Part shown: positions 46,396-57,400 of the stretch, piece after piece
Layout: each line of letters begins with the position of its first letter
How positions within the stretch are numbered: the stretch's first letter is position 1
Assembly (NCBI GenBank): GCA_030248225.1
Contig: JASANE010003537.1
Coordinates: 1 to 64,000, forward strand
DNA from: Trileptium ribeirensis
Lineage: Eukaryota; Nematoda; Enoplea; Enoplida; Thoracostomopsidae
Direction of reading: 5' to 3'
Length of the DNA stretch: 64,000 nucleotides
Position numbers and translations under genes: made by a program
The notes under the pieces: generated by a model
Databases searched by the model: none
Told to the model about the DNA's origin: nothing
Seen by the model: the letters and a program-made list of their open reading frames with translations, nothing else

Positions 46396-47242
46396 TTCAG
46401 CCGTAGTCTTTTAGCCAGGCCTACCACTGGCCTTTTTGTATACTACATATTTATATGGCTGTCTAATATATAATTTTTTTAATCTACAGTCAGCAAGATA
46501 AGTCACTGATCTGTTACATTAATGTCTTTGTTACGGCCGTGAGGCTACGTATAACTTCGTTTTCGACTTTTGTTATGATCCACATTTATACATACTTCTA
46601 AAACATTTGTGCATTAATACAAATCTCTGCCACATTTTAGCACTAGGTAGTGTACCTTCTCCAGCGTGTATAGACCGTCTGCGATAACGGACTAGCCAGA
46701 ATTCAACTGCGACACTGGACGCTATGAAAATTATAGACAAGAGAGCCATAGAAAATTATAGCAAGCAATACTATTCAAACAACATTATATATACCAAGTC
46801 TATCGAACGTGCCTGTATATAGATTTCGGGGTTGGTACATATGATAAAAGCAATTGTATTCGTATGGTATGCATCAAATAAGGCATGCCTTATGGCCTTA
46901 CTATGTAAAACCATTCTTTAAATTGTAATTTTTCTTGAAAATTGCTATTTATAAATTTTTTGGTCATTGAAAGACGAAATAAAGAGTTCTTCGGTTTCGA
47001 TATGTAACTAAAGTAGCCGTAGCAATGTCATTGAACTACTGCCGGTGTATAATTGTTATAATGGGATTTTAAGCGGGTTTAGAAACCTGAATTTGGAACA
47101 ACATAATCGTCAATAAGAGCAACGCGGCGTTCGTTTCTCTCACTCTGCGAGTTACTAGTTATACGATATGCCTTTTTGCAATTGAAGTCACTTGACCCTT
47201 TAAATAACTCCTAACTATTACGCCTATGTCTTTGTGTTGAAT
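46396..47242. other. Non-coding stretch
   Basis: AT-rich. No exon, repeat match or structured element recognised. Confidence 0.4.
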
Positions 47243-47416
47243 ATACCAGCTTTACAACTGATGTGATGTCGGGCAGATATAGCTCAGTCGGTATAGTGCC
47301 TGGTTTCGGATCTAAAAACGTGAGGTCGTGGGTTCAAATCCCATTCATACCTAACTTTTTAGCGGTTGCTTCTAACACCTTTGCTTTCCCAAGCTATTAT
47401 CGCAAAACCTAAATGA
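47243..47416 (+). mobile_element. tRNA-derived SINE, copy A
   Basis: ATACCAGCTTTACAACTGAT leads into ATAGCTCAGTCGGTATAGTG (A-box) and GTGGGTTCAAATCCC (a canonical B-box), then AACTTTTTAGCGGTTGCTTC and a body of about 60 bp. The D-stem has a mismatch and the acceptor arms do not pair well. Because the similarity with copy B continues on both sides of the tRNA part, this is a SINE rather than a tRNA gene. Confidence 0.7.
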
Positions 47417-47519
47417 AAAATATTATAAATCTGTCGCACCTGCTTATGAGTACCATTAAGGGAGAAACAAAATAAAATATATGCAGAATTGTGCATGAGT
47501 GCACTTTATGTACGCCCAC

Positions 47520-47645
47520 ACGATTTGCGATGCAGCAACGCGTAAACGCTGTTCGCGATCACTATTTTGCGATTTAGCATTGCAGATGGCTGATCGCGTA
47601 CAAGTGAAAACGCGATTACCGATAGCGTTTTTCTCGTGTGCTATA
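47520..47645 (-). repeat. Dispersed repeat R8, copy 2
   Basis: The reverse complement matches 1510-1625 (AATCGCGTTTTCACTTGTA, GATCAGCCATCTGC, AATCGCAAAATAGTGATCG). Both strands are open for about 65 codons here, but neither frame is conserved in the other copy. Confidence 0.6.
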
Positions 47646-47954
47646 TTACACAAATACATACATCGCGAACATAGCTGTCTGATTCAGAATCTCTTTTGAT
47701 GAACGTGGACAAACGTGCTAAATAGGCAAATGTGTGCAAATGCAAATTTCATTCGTATATCACAGTGACAGTACACATGTTTACGTTCACAAACATGTGA
47801 ACGCGAATTTCTGCCTGAAACAATTCGTGCTTTGACAAAAGAACAACCCCTGTGTACTCAGCTAAAGTGTACTCCCGCATTACGTACGCAATAAATATAT
47901 AGTGTATAAAGATACAGGCCAGAAATAGGCTGTTGTAAAAGACGCGGTGATGTT

Positions 47955-48136
47955 GGGTATAACAGCTTTACAAGTGCTGTGATATCAGGCAGGGATAGCT
48001 CAGTCGGTAGATCGCCTACTTGCGTATCCAAACCCGGGAAGGTGTGTTTTTTAATTTCACGTCTACTCAACTTCACCGACTGCTTTCAACATATTTTTGT
48101 CCCCAAGGTTTCGTTTATCGCTAGGCACATTTTGGA
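47955..48136 (+). mobile_element. tRNA-derived SINE, copy B
   Basis: GGTATAACAGCTTTACAAG, ATATCAGGCAGGGATAGCTC and AGTCGGTAGA match copy A. The B-box region is decayed (GGTGTGTTTTTTAATTTC). The body ACTGCTTTCAACATATTTTT through CCCCAAGG and TATCGC again matches copy A. About 700 bp separate copies A and B. Confidence 0.65.
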
Positions 48137-48593
48137 ATAAACTTGATATATATAAATTTTCAACTTTTTTTATAGGAATTTAGCTTTTTGGCCAATACTA
48201 ACTGACAAAAATATTCGATAGCAACAACCACTGATTGATATCAGAAATAGAAAAAAATATGATACATAAGCCACGTAATTATCATTTGAATAAAAACTAA
48301 GTCAAACCTTTACAGATACAATTTGACTTGGTTTGTAATCATTGTGAACAACTTGGCCGCAAGAATTGGATTTTGTATTTCATGCCATGCGATACTTTAC
48401 TTCAAAATGAAAGCCGTATAAACACAATCTAAACACAACCAATTTAATGTTATTTCGATTGTTTGAACTGAGACCATTGCCCATTGCACACATAGGTCGT
48501 GTGTTGAGATCAGAAAAACATACAAACAACACGAAAACGAAATGCATATGAATATCTGGTCATAGGCTACTGCTACCAGACCTTCTATTCAGC

Positions 48594-48596
<3 letters not shown>
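48137..48596. other. Non-coding stretch, nothing recognised
   Basis: AT-rich with no frames, repeats or structures that could be supported. Confidence 0.4.

Positions 48597-48641
<45 letters not shown>
48597..48641. repeat. (AT)n microsatellite, about 45 bp
   Basis: An uninterrupted alternating A/T run, followed by ACATGTATATAT. Confidence 0.95.
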
Positions 48642-48648
<7 letters not shown>

Positions 48649-49534
48649 ATATCTTAATATCCAGTATAATATAGGCACAAAATATAGATATTGACCATGC
48701 AGAGGCAAATTGAAGAAATGAAACGAATAATTTAATGCTTCATATATCAGCCATATTCATTGTGTTCAGAAACGTATCAACGCGGCTGTACTGCATATGT
48801 TCTAACCCAGCTGATGTCTGTCAATGGTTTAATGGTCACCATGTAGCCTGTATAATCTTAACTTGTACTGCGTTTTTCGAAGATCTGTTTACATTCCAAC
48901 AGTTTACTTGGCTTAAGAAGACAACCAAATATGACAGCTATCGACCATTGTAGCAATTTTAAAAACACAGTCTAACTAGCCGTTCTATTTTGATATTAAG
49001 GATTTTACAGCTAAATTTAAAATACCAAATGCCAACAGCAAATATAGATTCAGCGCTTGCTGTTCGTTCTTTATTAGGTAAGTTTGTTAATTTTCTAACA
49101 TTACGTAATGCTAAAGCGCAACGGACGATTAAGCTAGCTTCAGATAGTGTATGCTGATACTGGCTGTTATTGCTAATAGGACAAGTTCTGCGTAGGAAAG
49201 TGTTTTTTAGTAATTTTTATATTCATAACATGTCTACGACGTTAAATTTTAGGCGCAGACATACATATGTGTACGTCAATGTCGCCTAATTGATAACCTG
49301 AGACATATATATATGTGCTTTGTCAAGCGGATAACTTATCAGAAGTCGGCCAACAGCTGAAGAAATTTAGTAACTTAGAAATCTTTAGGCTCCTGGTAAT
49401 ATATACAGCTTTGAGTTTAGTATAGAGCATGGCTATATGTTAGAGAAAAGCAATTTGTTCGTACTTTTTTTGATGTAGTTTAGATTTTTTGAAAACTTAA
49501 GTTGCCTAAAATTTGACTACAAAAATTACATACA
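48642..49534. other. Non-coding stretch
   Basis: The plus frame 48735-48953 (72 codons) has some natural composition but no exon signals and no known relative. The rest is AT-rich. Confidence 0.35.
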
Positions 49535-50215
49535 GCGATGAACCCTAAATCCATTGAAAACATCTGACAACGCATGAAATATTCGTGACCGAAAAACCTA
49601 TAAATAACCATTCTTGTTGCATTGCATGGAATAAATAACAAATGAATGAAAACTCACTACTTTGAAATCGGGTTCGTCGATGGTAAAAGCTTTGAAACCA
49701 AATGAATAGATACAACATAGTCAACTTGGACTATAAATAGCAAAACCAACGTATTCAGCGATAACCTAATAGACTGTCGTTGTAAGGTAAAAACAAGCAG
49801 CAACATGCCGAAATTTGAAAAAATCGTTATTTCTGGCAAAGGGTCGACGGGCCATAAGCGGGTAGCAGTTTTTCTTAGCCCATGTCTCGCGACGCAGGAT
49901 TCGCGTCAAAAAACAGAGACCACCATACAGAATACCTCATCGAGATCTACAACATTACTGACTAATTTGTGTGAAACCCCTCTCGGGGTCTCGGTGGGCT
50001 ATCTATATTTTGCCATTTTGACACCAAAGATGGGGTCGCAGCTGTTCACCTTCAACTAAAAGGCGCATCGTCATCACTTTTGTTATCGAGTAAAAATTTA
50101 TCGAAATCAATCTACCGAAGATGAGTTATGCGTGATAGAAACAGACAAAAAAGAAATTGTCACGATTTTTCTCCGTAGTGCGCTCACTGGAAACTCCGCT
50201 CGCCCCGTTTCAATA
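49535..50215 (+). repeat. Repeat R1, copy 3, with an internal inversion
   Basis: Remnants of the tandem part (CCCTAAATCCATTGAAAAC, GAAATCGGGTTCGTCGA, AACGTATTCAG) are followed by the tail from AAATTTGAAAAAATCG. Positions 49860-49992 are inverted relative to copies 1, 2 and 4. The text after it (ATGGGGTCGCAGCTGTT, ATCACTTTTGTTATCGA, TTCTCCGTAGTGCGCTCA) is again in normal order. Confidence 0.8.
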
Positions 50216-50492
50216 ATTTTGATTGCAGTCATCTAGTTTTTGCATGGGGTATATATTAACTGTTTTAATACGAAAGAATTTTAGATTAATGCAGTGAAGT
50301 TGAATGTTAATTTCTAACCCGAAATTTAAAATAGTTGGCAAATTTTTACGATTAGTTGTTAGACGTTCTGGTTTTGTACCTATCATCATAACTAAAATTT
50401 TTGTACACCTATATACACACAACAGACATCCATAAATAATACGGTGCTCGTCACAATTGACCGCTGCTCGACACATCGTTCTTAACTTGCTC

Positions 50493-50847
50493 CTGGTAAA
50501 ATAAGTTGCTCAACCGTCCACCACCTGAGATTGACAAATCTGAAGAGTCGTTATCCAGGAAAGCCCGTACAACATTGGCACAGCTAAGGTCAAGCTCTTG
50601 TTCCATCCTGAAGAACTATCAGTCCAGGATAGACCCTTCCATCTCTGAACTCTGTCCTGACTGTAATCAACATCCACAGGACGTCCAGCATCTGTTCGAG
50701 TGTCCAACGAACCCGACGTCACTGACATTAGAATGCCTATTGTCAACCATGCGAAGTGCCCAGATTTCTGAAGCTTGACGAAGAAGACCAGCAATGAACT
50801 GTCAACGCACAATATGGGGCTATCATCATCATCATCTGGTAAAATAA
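50493..50847 (+). mobile_element. 5'-truncated LINE 3' end with target duplication
   Basis: The insert 50505-50836 encodes the last part of a non-LTR polymerase: NRPPPEIDKSEESLSRKART, TLAQLRSS, then CPDCNQHPQDVQHLFECPTN with the usual Cys/His knuckle (CPxC, H, C). The stop is at 50776-50778. Such C-termini belong to Jockey/I-lineage elements (the RNase-H-bearing group). It ends in GGGGCTATCATCATCATC, a typical simple-repeat tail. CTGGTAAAATAA flanks both sides (50493-50504 and 50836-50847). It is short because reverse transcription stopped early, as is normal for these elements. Confidence 0.85.
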
Positions 50848-51366
50848 AATATGACTTTCAAACCTGTAATTTGCTAGTACTTCGCTTGCTCGTAAGGCGA
50901 CAGTCAATTGCGGCATTATACTACTGTACTGTAGTAAAATGCTTAATTTTAACGGCCGTATGATTGTTGATGCATACCATTTTTCATTATTTCGAGTGAC
51001 TATTATTATATATAATAACCCCGATTTGTTTTTAGAATATTTTTTTCAGTAAATTGTTCACATATAAATGCACTAGAATGAAGAACGTAATATATTACAT
51101 TTGATCGAGTAGCCAAATAAAATATATATCAAGAACCTTTCTGATTCTACATAAATTTTTCAAACAGTCTGTTTGCGCCCCCAGAATGATCTTTGTGCAT
51201 AATGTACATACTTATATATACCTGCTTTCATGACAGAGAATTTTATCTCTGCTATTATTCGTATGCTAATATTGATAATAAATTGATATGGCCTGGAATA
51301 TCTTCATTTCTTTGTCGGACTCTGCTTCGGTTTGTGGAATCATTAAAATGGAATTTCATTTAATTT
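50848..51366. other. Non-coding stretch
   Basis: AT-rich, no exon recognised. Confidence 0.4.
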
Positions 51367-51556
51367 TTAGTCGGTCGGATGCATGCCTGTGTAGCTTGAT
51401 GGCAAACGACACTCAGAGTATTCTGTCGCATAGGAGCATTCGAAGTTAATCATTTTTGCTAACTTTTTGTGCATTTCATAAGAAATAATCATTTCAGCTG
51501 TACATTTCGTCTTGGTTTCGGTCGCACTGTGCGGTACGTGGATTTCTCTCGCATAC
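51367..51556 (-). CDS. Candidate terminal exon, unknown
   Basis: After the acceptor GTGTTGTAAAACAG, one base completes a codon. The frame then runs 63 codons to TAA (51367-51369): YAREIHVPHSATETKTKC, then a long M/K-rich middle and CSYATEYSECRLPSSYTG. The composition is natural. However, the 51500-51640 block is also open on the plus strand, with a good acceptor ATAATCATTTCAG and FGRTVRYVDFSRIPVL, and in a second minus frame. Something coding is likely at this place, but the strand is unsettled. No family recognised. The CR1-like LINE was inserted just to its right. Confidence 0.28.
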
Positions 51557-51655
51557 CTGTTTTACAACACCTTTCTTGTCGTTGCTTTGATATGGACGCA
51601 GTTAAAACTTCCAAACGACGCCGAGTTACCTGCGTTAAGTGGTTAGTTTTCTTCC

Positions 51656-54296
51656 TATATGTATATATAAACGTACGATAAACGTACCATCCGGCGGGAG
51701 AATTGAACAACAAAGACCAATTATAAAGAGTTTGACCAGACTGCCAGTGAATCGAAACCCGCCATGTCAGCGGGTCGGAAATTGGGTATTTCACAGATCG
51801 AAATAGGGACCTCCAGGCAAATGCAGTTTGCGCTTGAATTCAGCAAGTGTGGGAGCAGTCACAATATCATCCGCCAGCGAATTCCATTGTCGGATTATGC
51901 GATGACTATAGAAGAAACGTTGTATGTTTGTTCTAGGCGTAAATAAGAGTTCGAGTTTTAGACTGTGACCGCGCGAACGCACTGGATGTGCGAAAACGAA
52001 AAATTTGTGAATGTCCAGATCAATAAGCTTGTGAACCAACTTGTAGGTGAGATATCTGTCGACATAAGGAAGATTTTGAATATGTGGCAACATTTTGGTA
52101 GCGCATCGCTGAACACCTTCAATTCTGGAAATGTCGCAATCATAATTAGGACACCATATAACTGAGCCGTATTCAACAAGGGGGCACACCAATGTTGTGT
52201 ATAAGGATAAAAACGAACGATTAGTTAGGTTTTTTATATTTTTCTTAATGAGCCTGTTCATAGCGTCCGCTCTCCCGGCAATGACAGCACAGTGTTTTGA
52301 AAATTTAGCGTTAGAGGAAAAAATGATGCCAAGATCTTTAGTCTCTACAATATTCGAAAGTAAGGTTTCAGATATTAAATAGCTAGCAGAAGCTTTTAGT
52401 CTCCCAAAAGACATACATTTACACTTTGATTCATTAAAAGACATTAACCATGTCAACGTCGAATCAATCACTTTGTTAATGTTAGTTTGAAGTAAGACAC
52501 GATCAGTGGCGAACTCAGATCTGCGTATGGTTTGACACAGTTTTAGATCATCAGCGTATTTAAAAATATTACAATTAACGTGATCGTCGATATCATTTAC
52601 AAATATAGTGAATAGGAGGGGTCCCAAAATTGTACCTTGTGGTACTCCACTCAAAACCCGCATATTGTCTGAGAGACAGTCGCGTACGCGGACGCATTGG
52701 GTTCGATTAGACAGGAAGCACTCAATCCAAGAAAGCAGATGACCACTAATACCAATATTTCGTAGTTTGAACAAAAGAGTGGCATGATTAACTTTATCGA
52801 ACGCTTTTTTAAAGTCAAAGAGTATAACGTCGACATCATGTTTATCATTAAGTTTACTTACAATATGTTGGAAGAATTCTAACAATTGGGTTACAGTGGA
52901 TCTTTTTGGTAAGAAACCATGTTGGGATTTCGTTATCAGGTTGTTTTGCTGTAAGTAATCAAGGATCCTGGAGCACACAATTTTTTCCATAATTTTTGAC
53001 ACGGAAGATGTCAGAGAGATTGGTCTGAAGTTGCTGGGTTTACGACGGGAGCCACTTTTGAAGATGGGTTGAATAACCACGTGTTTCCAATCAGCGGGAG
53101 TAGTAATAGAGTTCATAGAAGATGAGAAAATTAGACTAAGAGGGGTAGCAGTAGATGTAGCACATTGCCTTAGTATAACATTGGAAATTTTATCGCCACC
53201 AGGACAAGATGCTGCATTTGCACTTTTCACATGACACAGTACGTGTTAATATCAAAGTTTACACACGATAGAGTAGTCTCAGGCACAACTACCGAAGGAG
53301 GCGCCGGGGGTATAAAGTTTGAGTCGTCGAATACTGATGTAAAATGATGTGACAGAATTTCTGTTTGTTGTTGAGCATCATAACAAATACTACCGTACGG
53401 CAATTCGAGAGGACCAATTTCGTACGTGTGGACGAGTTACGACGCGCATACGCGCAAAAGCTTTTAGAGTCTTGTTTAAATGTTATCAGCAAGTTTGTGT
53501 TCAAAGGCTCTAATACTGCGATTACAAGCATCATCGGCTGCTTTGGAAGCTTCAAGATAGCACCGGTAAGACGTATCAGAATTTAGACGTTTAAAGCGGC
53601 AAAAACTGTTCCTTTTACGTTGAAGCTTTTTCCAGCAATCGTGATTCGCCCATATTGGGCGCTTGCGTGGCCTGCCTTGTTTGTGAATGGGTATAGAGTG
53701 GAACATAATGTCAGTGAGTTTGTTTCGAAAACATAACCACATGTTTTCAGTATCCAGATCCGCTAGAAGTGTGGACCAGTCAATCGAGTTACAAGAATAA
53801 ATTAATTTAGGCCTATCAGCCCGGCGCATGTCAAGGATGTGTTCGGATGAGTTAGTAGAGAATTGAAAGGAGAGACAGATGTCAAAGTCCATAATATTGT
53901 GATCGGCTGTTGATGATAGTGGTGCAGACCGAAGTGACTAAGTCAGTTTCATTAGTAAACCCAATGTCTAAGGTTGAATGACCGCGGGTTGGTTGAAAAA
54001 CGTGTTGGTGCCATAAATTTTCAAGAAACGAATTCATGTAATGTTCCATGCAGATTGGCATTTTTGAGAGTTCCAGTTTATTAAAGGTAAGTTAAAGTCT
54101 GCCGCGATGCATTTGAATTTGTGAGGGAGAGATGTTTCACGGAGAAAATCAAAAAGAAGTATGTCGTTTGACTGTGAAGAATTAGGAGAGCGGTATACGC
54201 ACGCAAGAAAGAGATTACCAGTATTAGAAATGATTTCGCAGCATACATACTCCTCAAGGCCAATATTTAAAGTGTAGTTTTGAGTTATATGTATAT
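51656..54296 (-). mobile_element. CR1-like LINE, 5'-truncated, frameshifted
   Basis: The insert 51667-54285 carries, in element order, the end of an APE-type endonuclease (LEEYVCCEII, ACVYRSPNSS, then ADFNLPLINW in place of the usual GDFN), a linker, and a full reverse transcriptase (51791-53230). Its motifs are NFRPISLTSSVSKIMEK, QHGFLPKRST, FDFKKAFDKVNH, GVPQGTILGPLLF and YADDLK (the catalytic pair intact), then LCPLVEYGSVIW-like text and a QWNSL motif near the end. At least two frame breaks separate the parts (near 53230-53290 and 53890). TATATGTATAT flanks both sides. The element would copy its RNA into DNA at a nicked target; this copy is dead. Confidence 0.9.
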
Positions 54297-55241
54297 TATC
54301 AAGAACTTTATGACAATCTCATAATATGATGATTTTTTGAGTGAAGCGCTACGATATTGTTAACCATATCCGGATATCCGGGTCAAATTTTACGACACAT
54401 TCCTCAACACATCTCGTGGTAGATTTTCAAATATGTAAGATATTTTAACACAAAGTATAGAAATGTTTTAGCCCTTTTAATACACGTAGTTGCTGTGGTG
54501 CAACTTACAATAAAACTAAGTGCATTAGTTTACGTTACTTTTGGCCTTGCATTGCTATTCACTTGCGGTGCGATAAGCGTTATGAATCCGAGCAACACCG
54601 TTATCTTAGTTCAGTGGTTAGCGAACGCAACTCTAACGCAAACGGCCCGGTTCCGCTAACAATTTTGTTCACCAATAGTCGACATACAAATTAAAGCATG
54701 AAGCAATGGTTATGCAGAATAAAATACGAAGAACATGGTCAAAACACGATGGATCATGTTCAGATTCATGTTATGAGCACATTTATCGCTGGGACGTATG
54801 CACTGCTGGTTTTTTCTTATTTCAACTACCATTATATATTAGAACCTACAAAAGTATTGGTGTTTCTCAGAAATATGTATAATACACAAATCAACTGATA
54901 ATAAAAAAGCAAAAACGTGCGACTGCCGTGTGAGCGTAAGTTCGAAAATGCCAAATTTTGTCGGGCTTTCTGTTATAACTTGACTGAAGTAAAAATTCAC
55001 AAATTTAGACTCGCGCACACAGCTTTTCTTGCTGCGGCGCTTGGATGTTGTTGAACAAAATGTTTCGTAAAAATAGGATCAGTATTTCCCAAGACCAATG
55101 TGGATTAACTAAACGCAATGCATAGTTTAGCCTCTGTGGCAACGGGATCAAAGATCACAATGCCATGGCTAGATGTAGATGTTGAAGTCAGATCCACAGT
55201 GAAGTCTTGAGAGTTCCCGTGCTGCTCTGACGAAAGTATTG
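54297..55241. other. Non-coding stretch, L2 3' UTR at its right end
   Basis: Positions 54345-54400 hold ATATCCGGATATCCGG, a common DNA-transposon word. Positions 54600-54660 hold a decayed tRNA-like head (TAGTTCAGTGGTTAGCGA), probably a SINE piece. The plus frame 54698-54898 (66 codons, one hydrophobic segment) is unsupported. About 55040-55241 is likely the 3' untranslated end of the L2 copy to the right. Confidence 0.35.
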
Positions 55242-57400
55242 TTATTCGTAGGCTGTCCTGAAAAGGACCGTTTTCAGTTGTGCTTTAAAGACGGAAAAAG
55301 ACAGATCAGGATCACGAAAGGAGACAGGTAAACTGTTCCACAACATTGGCGCGAAACATTCGAAAGTATTAGATGTTCGAATAGGCACTTGTAGCTGACG
55401 CCGTGTGATGAGTCGTTCTCCATCGCAGTAGCGTAGTGTGGTTGGAGCTGTATCGCACAGGCATTGGAATACGATACATGCCACCTTAAAAGCGATGCGC
55501 TGCTTGACTGGAAGCCAGTGTAGTCTGTGCATAATGGGTGTGATATGGTCATATTTACGGGTGTGAGTGATGACTCTGGCGGCGGTATTGAGGATGCGCA
55601 CCACAGGTTTTAAACTGACGGCTGATAAACCGTATAGTAGGGAGTTACGGTAATCGATTCTGGACGTCACGAAAGCCCGTACGATTATTTCGGTTGTAGC
55701 ATTGTCAAGCCGAGGCCGCACACGCCGAATTTCATTGAGCTGCCACGATGAGGTACGGCTCAGTTGTAATATGTGTGGGCGTAAGTTAAGCTGATTGTCG
55801 ATAAGAACACCTAGAAATTTGAAAGTTTCCGTCGCGTGAAGGTAATGTCCATTGATGTTGAGACCGTAGGTTACGCCTCCGGATTCACCATGTTCAACAA
55901 GCAAGAGATGAGATTTATCACCATTTACTTGCAGCATGTTGTTTTGGAGCCAGTGTAAAGTACTATTGATTGTTTGCTGGCAAATTGGCGAATTGACTGT
56001 GAGCATTGTGTTTATGGTATGATATATAAATGATGATATCGTCGGCATAAATGGCAGATTTGCAACCGTTTGCAGTAGCGATATCTGCCAACGGTGTCAT
56101 GTACATGTTAAATAGAATTGGCCCCTGAACACTGCCTTGTGGAACGCCACATACAGATATGGTGCGTTGAGAATAACTGTTATTGACGCGAACATGCTGA
56201 TAGTGTTTACGTAAGTAACTGTCGAACCACTGGAGACACTGACCACCATTCAAAAAATGATTATGAAGTCTTGACAGCAGAATGTTATGATCGACCGTAT
56301 CGAATGCAGCGGATAAATCAAGACCAACGACAGCTGTTGACAAACCGACTGATTTACTATGACGCAGGTCGCTAAGGACGGACAGTAGTGTAGTTTCCGT
56401 TGAGTGATGTTGTCTGTACGCTGATTGGATTGAAGCTAGTTTTATATTCTTCAAATGGGAAGAAAGACAATAGGCGACGTATTGTTCAATTAATTTAGAG
56501 ACGATAGACAGGTTACTGATAGGTCTATAGTTGCTAATGTCTCCCCTGTCTAATGAAGGTTTTTGAGAATAGGCGTAATAAATGATTCTTTTTCACGAGA
56601 AGGCATTATTGCAGTGCTGGGCGATAAGTTTACTATTGTAATTAGTAGTGGGCAAAAACTTGATACGTTGTCCTTTAGGAAGTGCATGGGTATTGGATCT
56701 AATGCACATTGCTTGTTTGCGCGCTTTTTAAGAAGCTGTGTTAAAACAGGGGTAGTGGCAGGAGCAAAAGTATTTAACACGGTCACAATGTTATCACTTA
56801 GGGACATGGGTGTAGGTGGAAACTGTGCCCTAATATTACTGACTTTGCTGGTAAAATAGATCAAAACGTCATCGGCGATGTGAGGTGTCAGACCAGAGGT
56901 TGCTTTTTACATAGTATCGCTTGGATCGTAGGCCACTTGTCGTTATTAGAAGCGTTGCTTAATCGCTGGCGCCAGTATAGATTGAGTTTATGTTGACATA
57001 AACGCCGGAATAAATGGCACGGATGTAAGTTTGTTTATCAGAAATACACTCCGTTCGACGCCGCTTACGTTCTAGACTACGAACTGTGCGTTTTAGATGA
57101 GCACACTCGCCGTCAAACCTGGGTGAGTTGGGTCGACGATGAAGCTTTCGCACTAAGAGAGGGGCATGTTGATCAACAATTGTTTGTACACTTTAGTAAA
57201 AACCTTCAACGACAGAGTTAATATCGGCTGGCATTGCTTCTAAATCAATTAATGAGATATCTTGACAGAAATTGGTCTCGTCCACAGTGGTCCATTTACG
57301 GTAGTGGACGTTAGCGATGTTGAAATGTTCCCTAAGTTTAATTGGTAGTGTGAAAGTTATATATCATGATCTACTATAGTTTTCCCAGTTTGTCGCTTCG
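55242..57400 (-). mobile_element. L2-clade LINE, frameshifted
   Basis: In element order: the end of an endonuclease (RPNSPRFDGECAHLKRTVRS, YWRQRLSNASNNDKW), a region before the polymerase with CALDPIPMHFLKD, then the polymerase: SNYRPISNLSIVSKLIEQ, QSAYRQHHSTETTLL, LDLSAAFDTVDH, GVPQGSVQGPILF and YADDIIIY. After that come FKFLGVLIDNQLNL, HLHWLPV-type text (MHRLHWLPVKQRIAFKVA) and LWNSLPVSFRDPDLSF, ending with KTVLFRTAYE and TAA. The HWLPV and LWNSLP signatures are typical of the CR1/L2 group. Frames break near 56980, near 56556-56563 (one A lost in an A-run) and between 55965 and 56040, plus a stop near 57190. The outer borders are approximate. Confidence 0.9.

Noticed and set aside
47272..47351. 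Possible functional tRNA gene
   Set aside because: Good A- and B-box words, but the D-stem has a mismatch, the acceptor arms do not pair, and similarity to the other copies extends outside the tRNA part. It fits a SINE better.
56563..56859. Plus-strand frame of 98 codons
   Set aside because: Shadow of the L2 polymerase on the minus strand.
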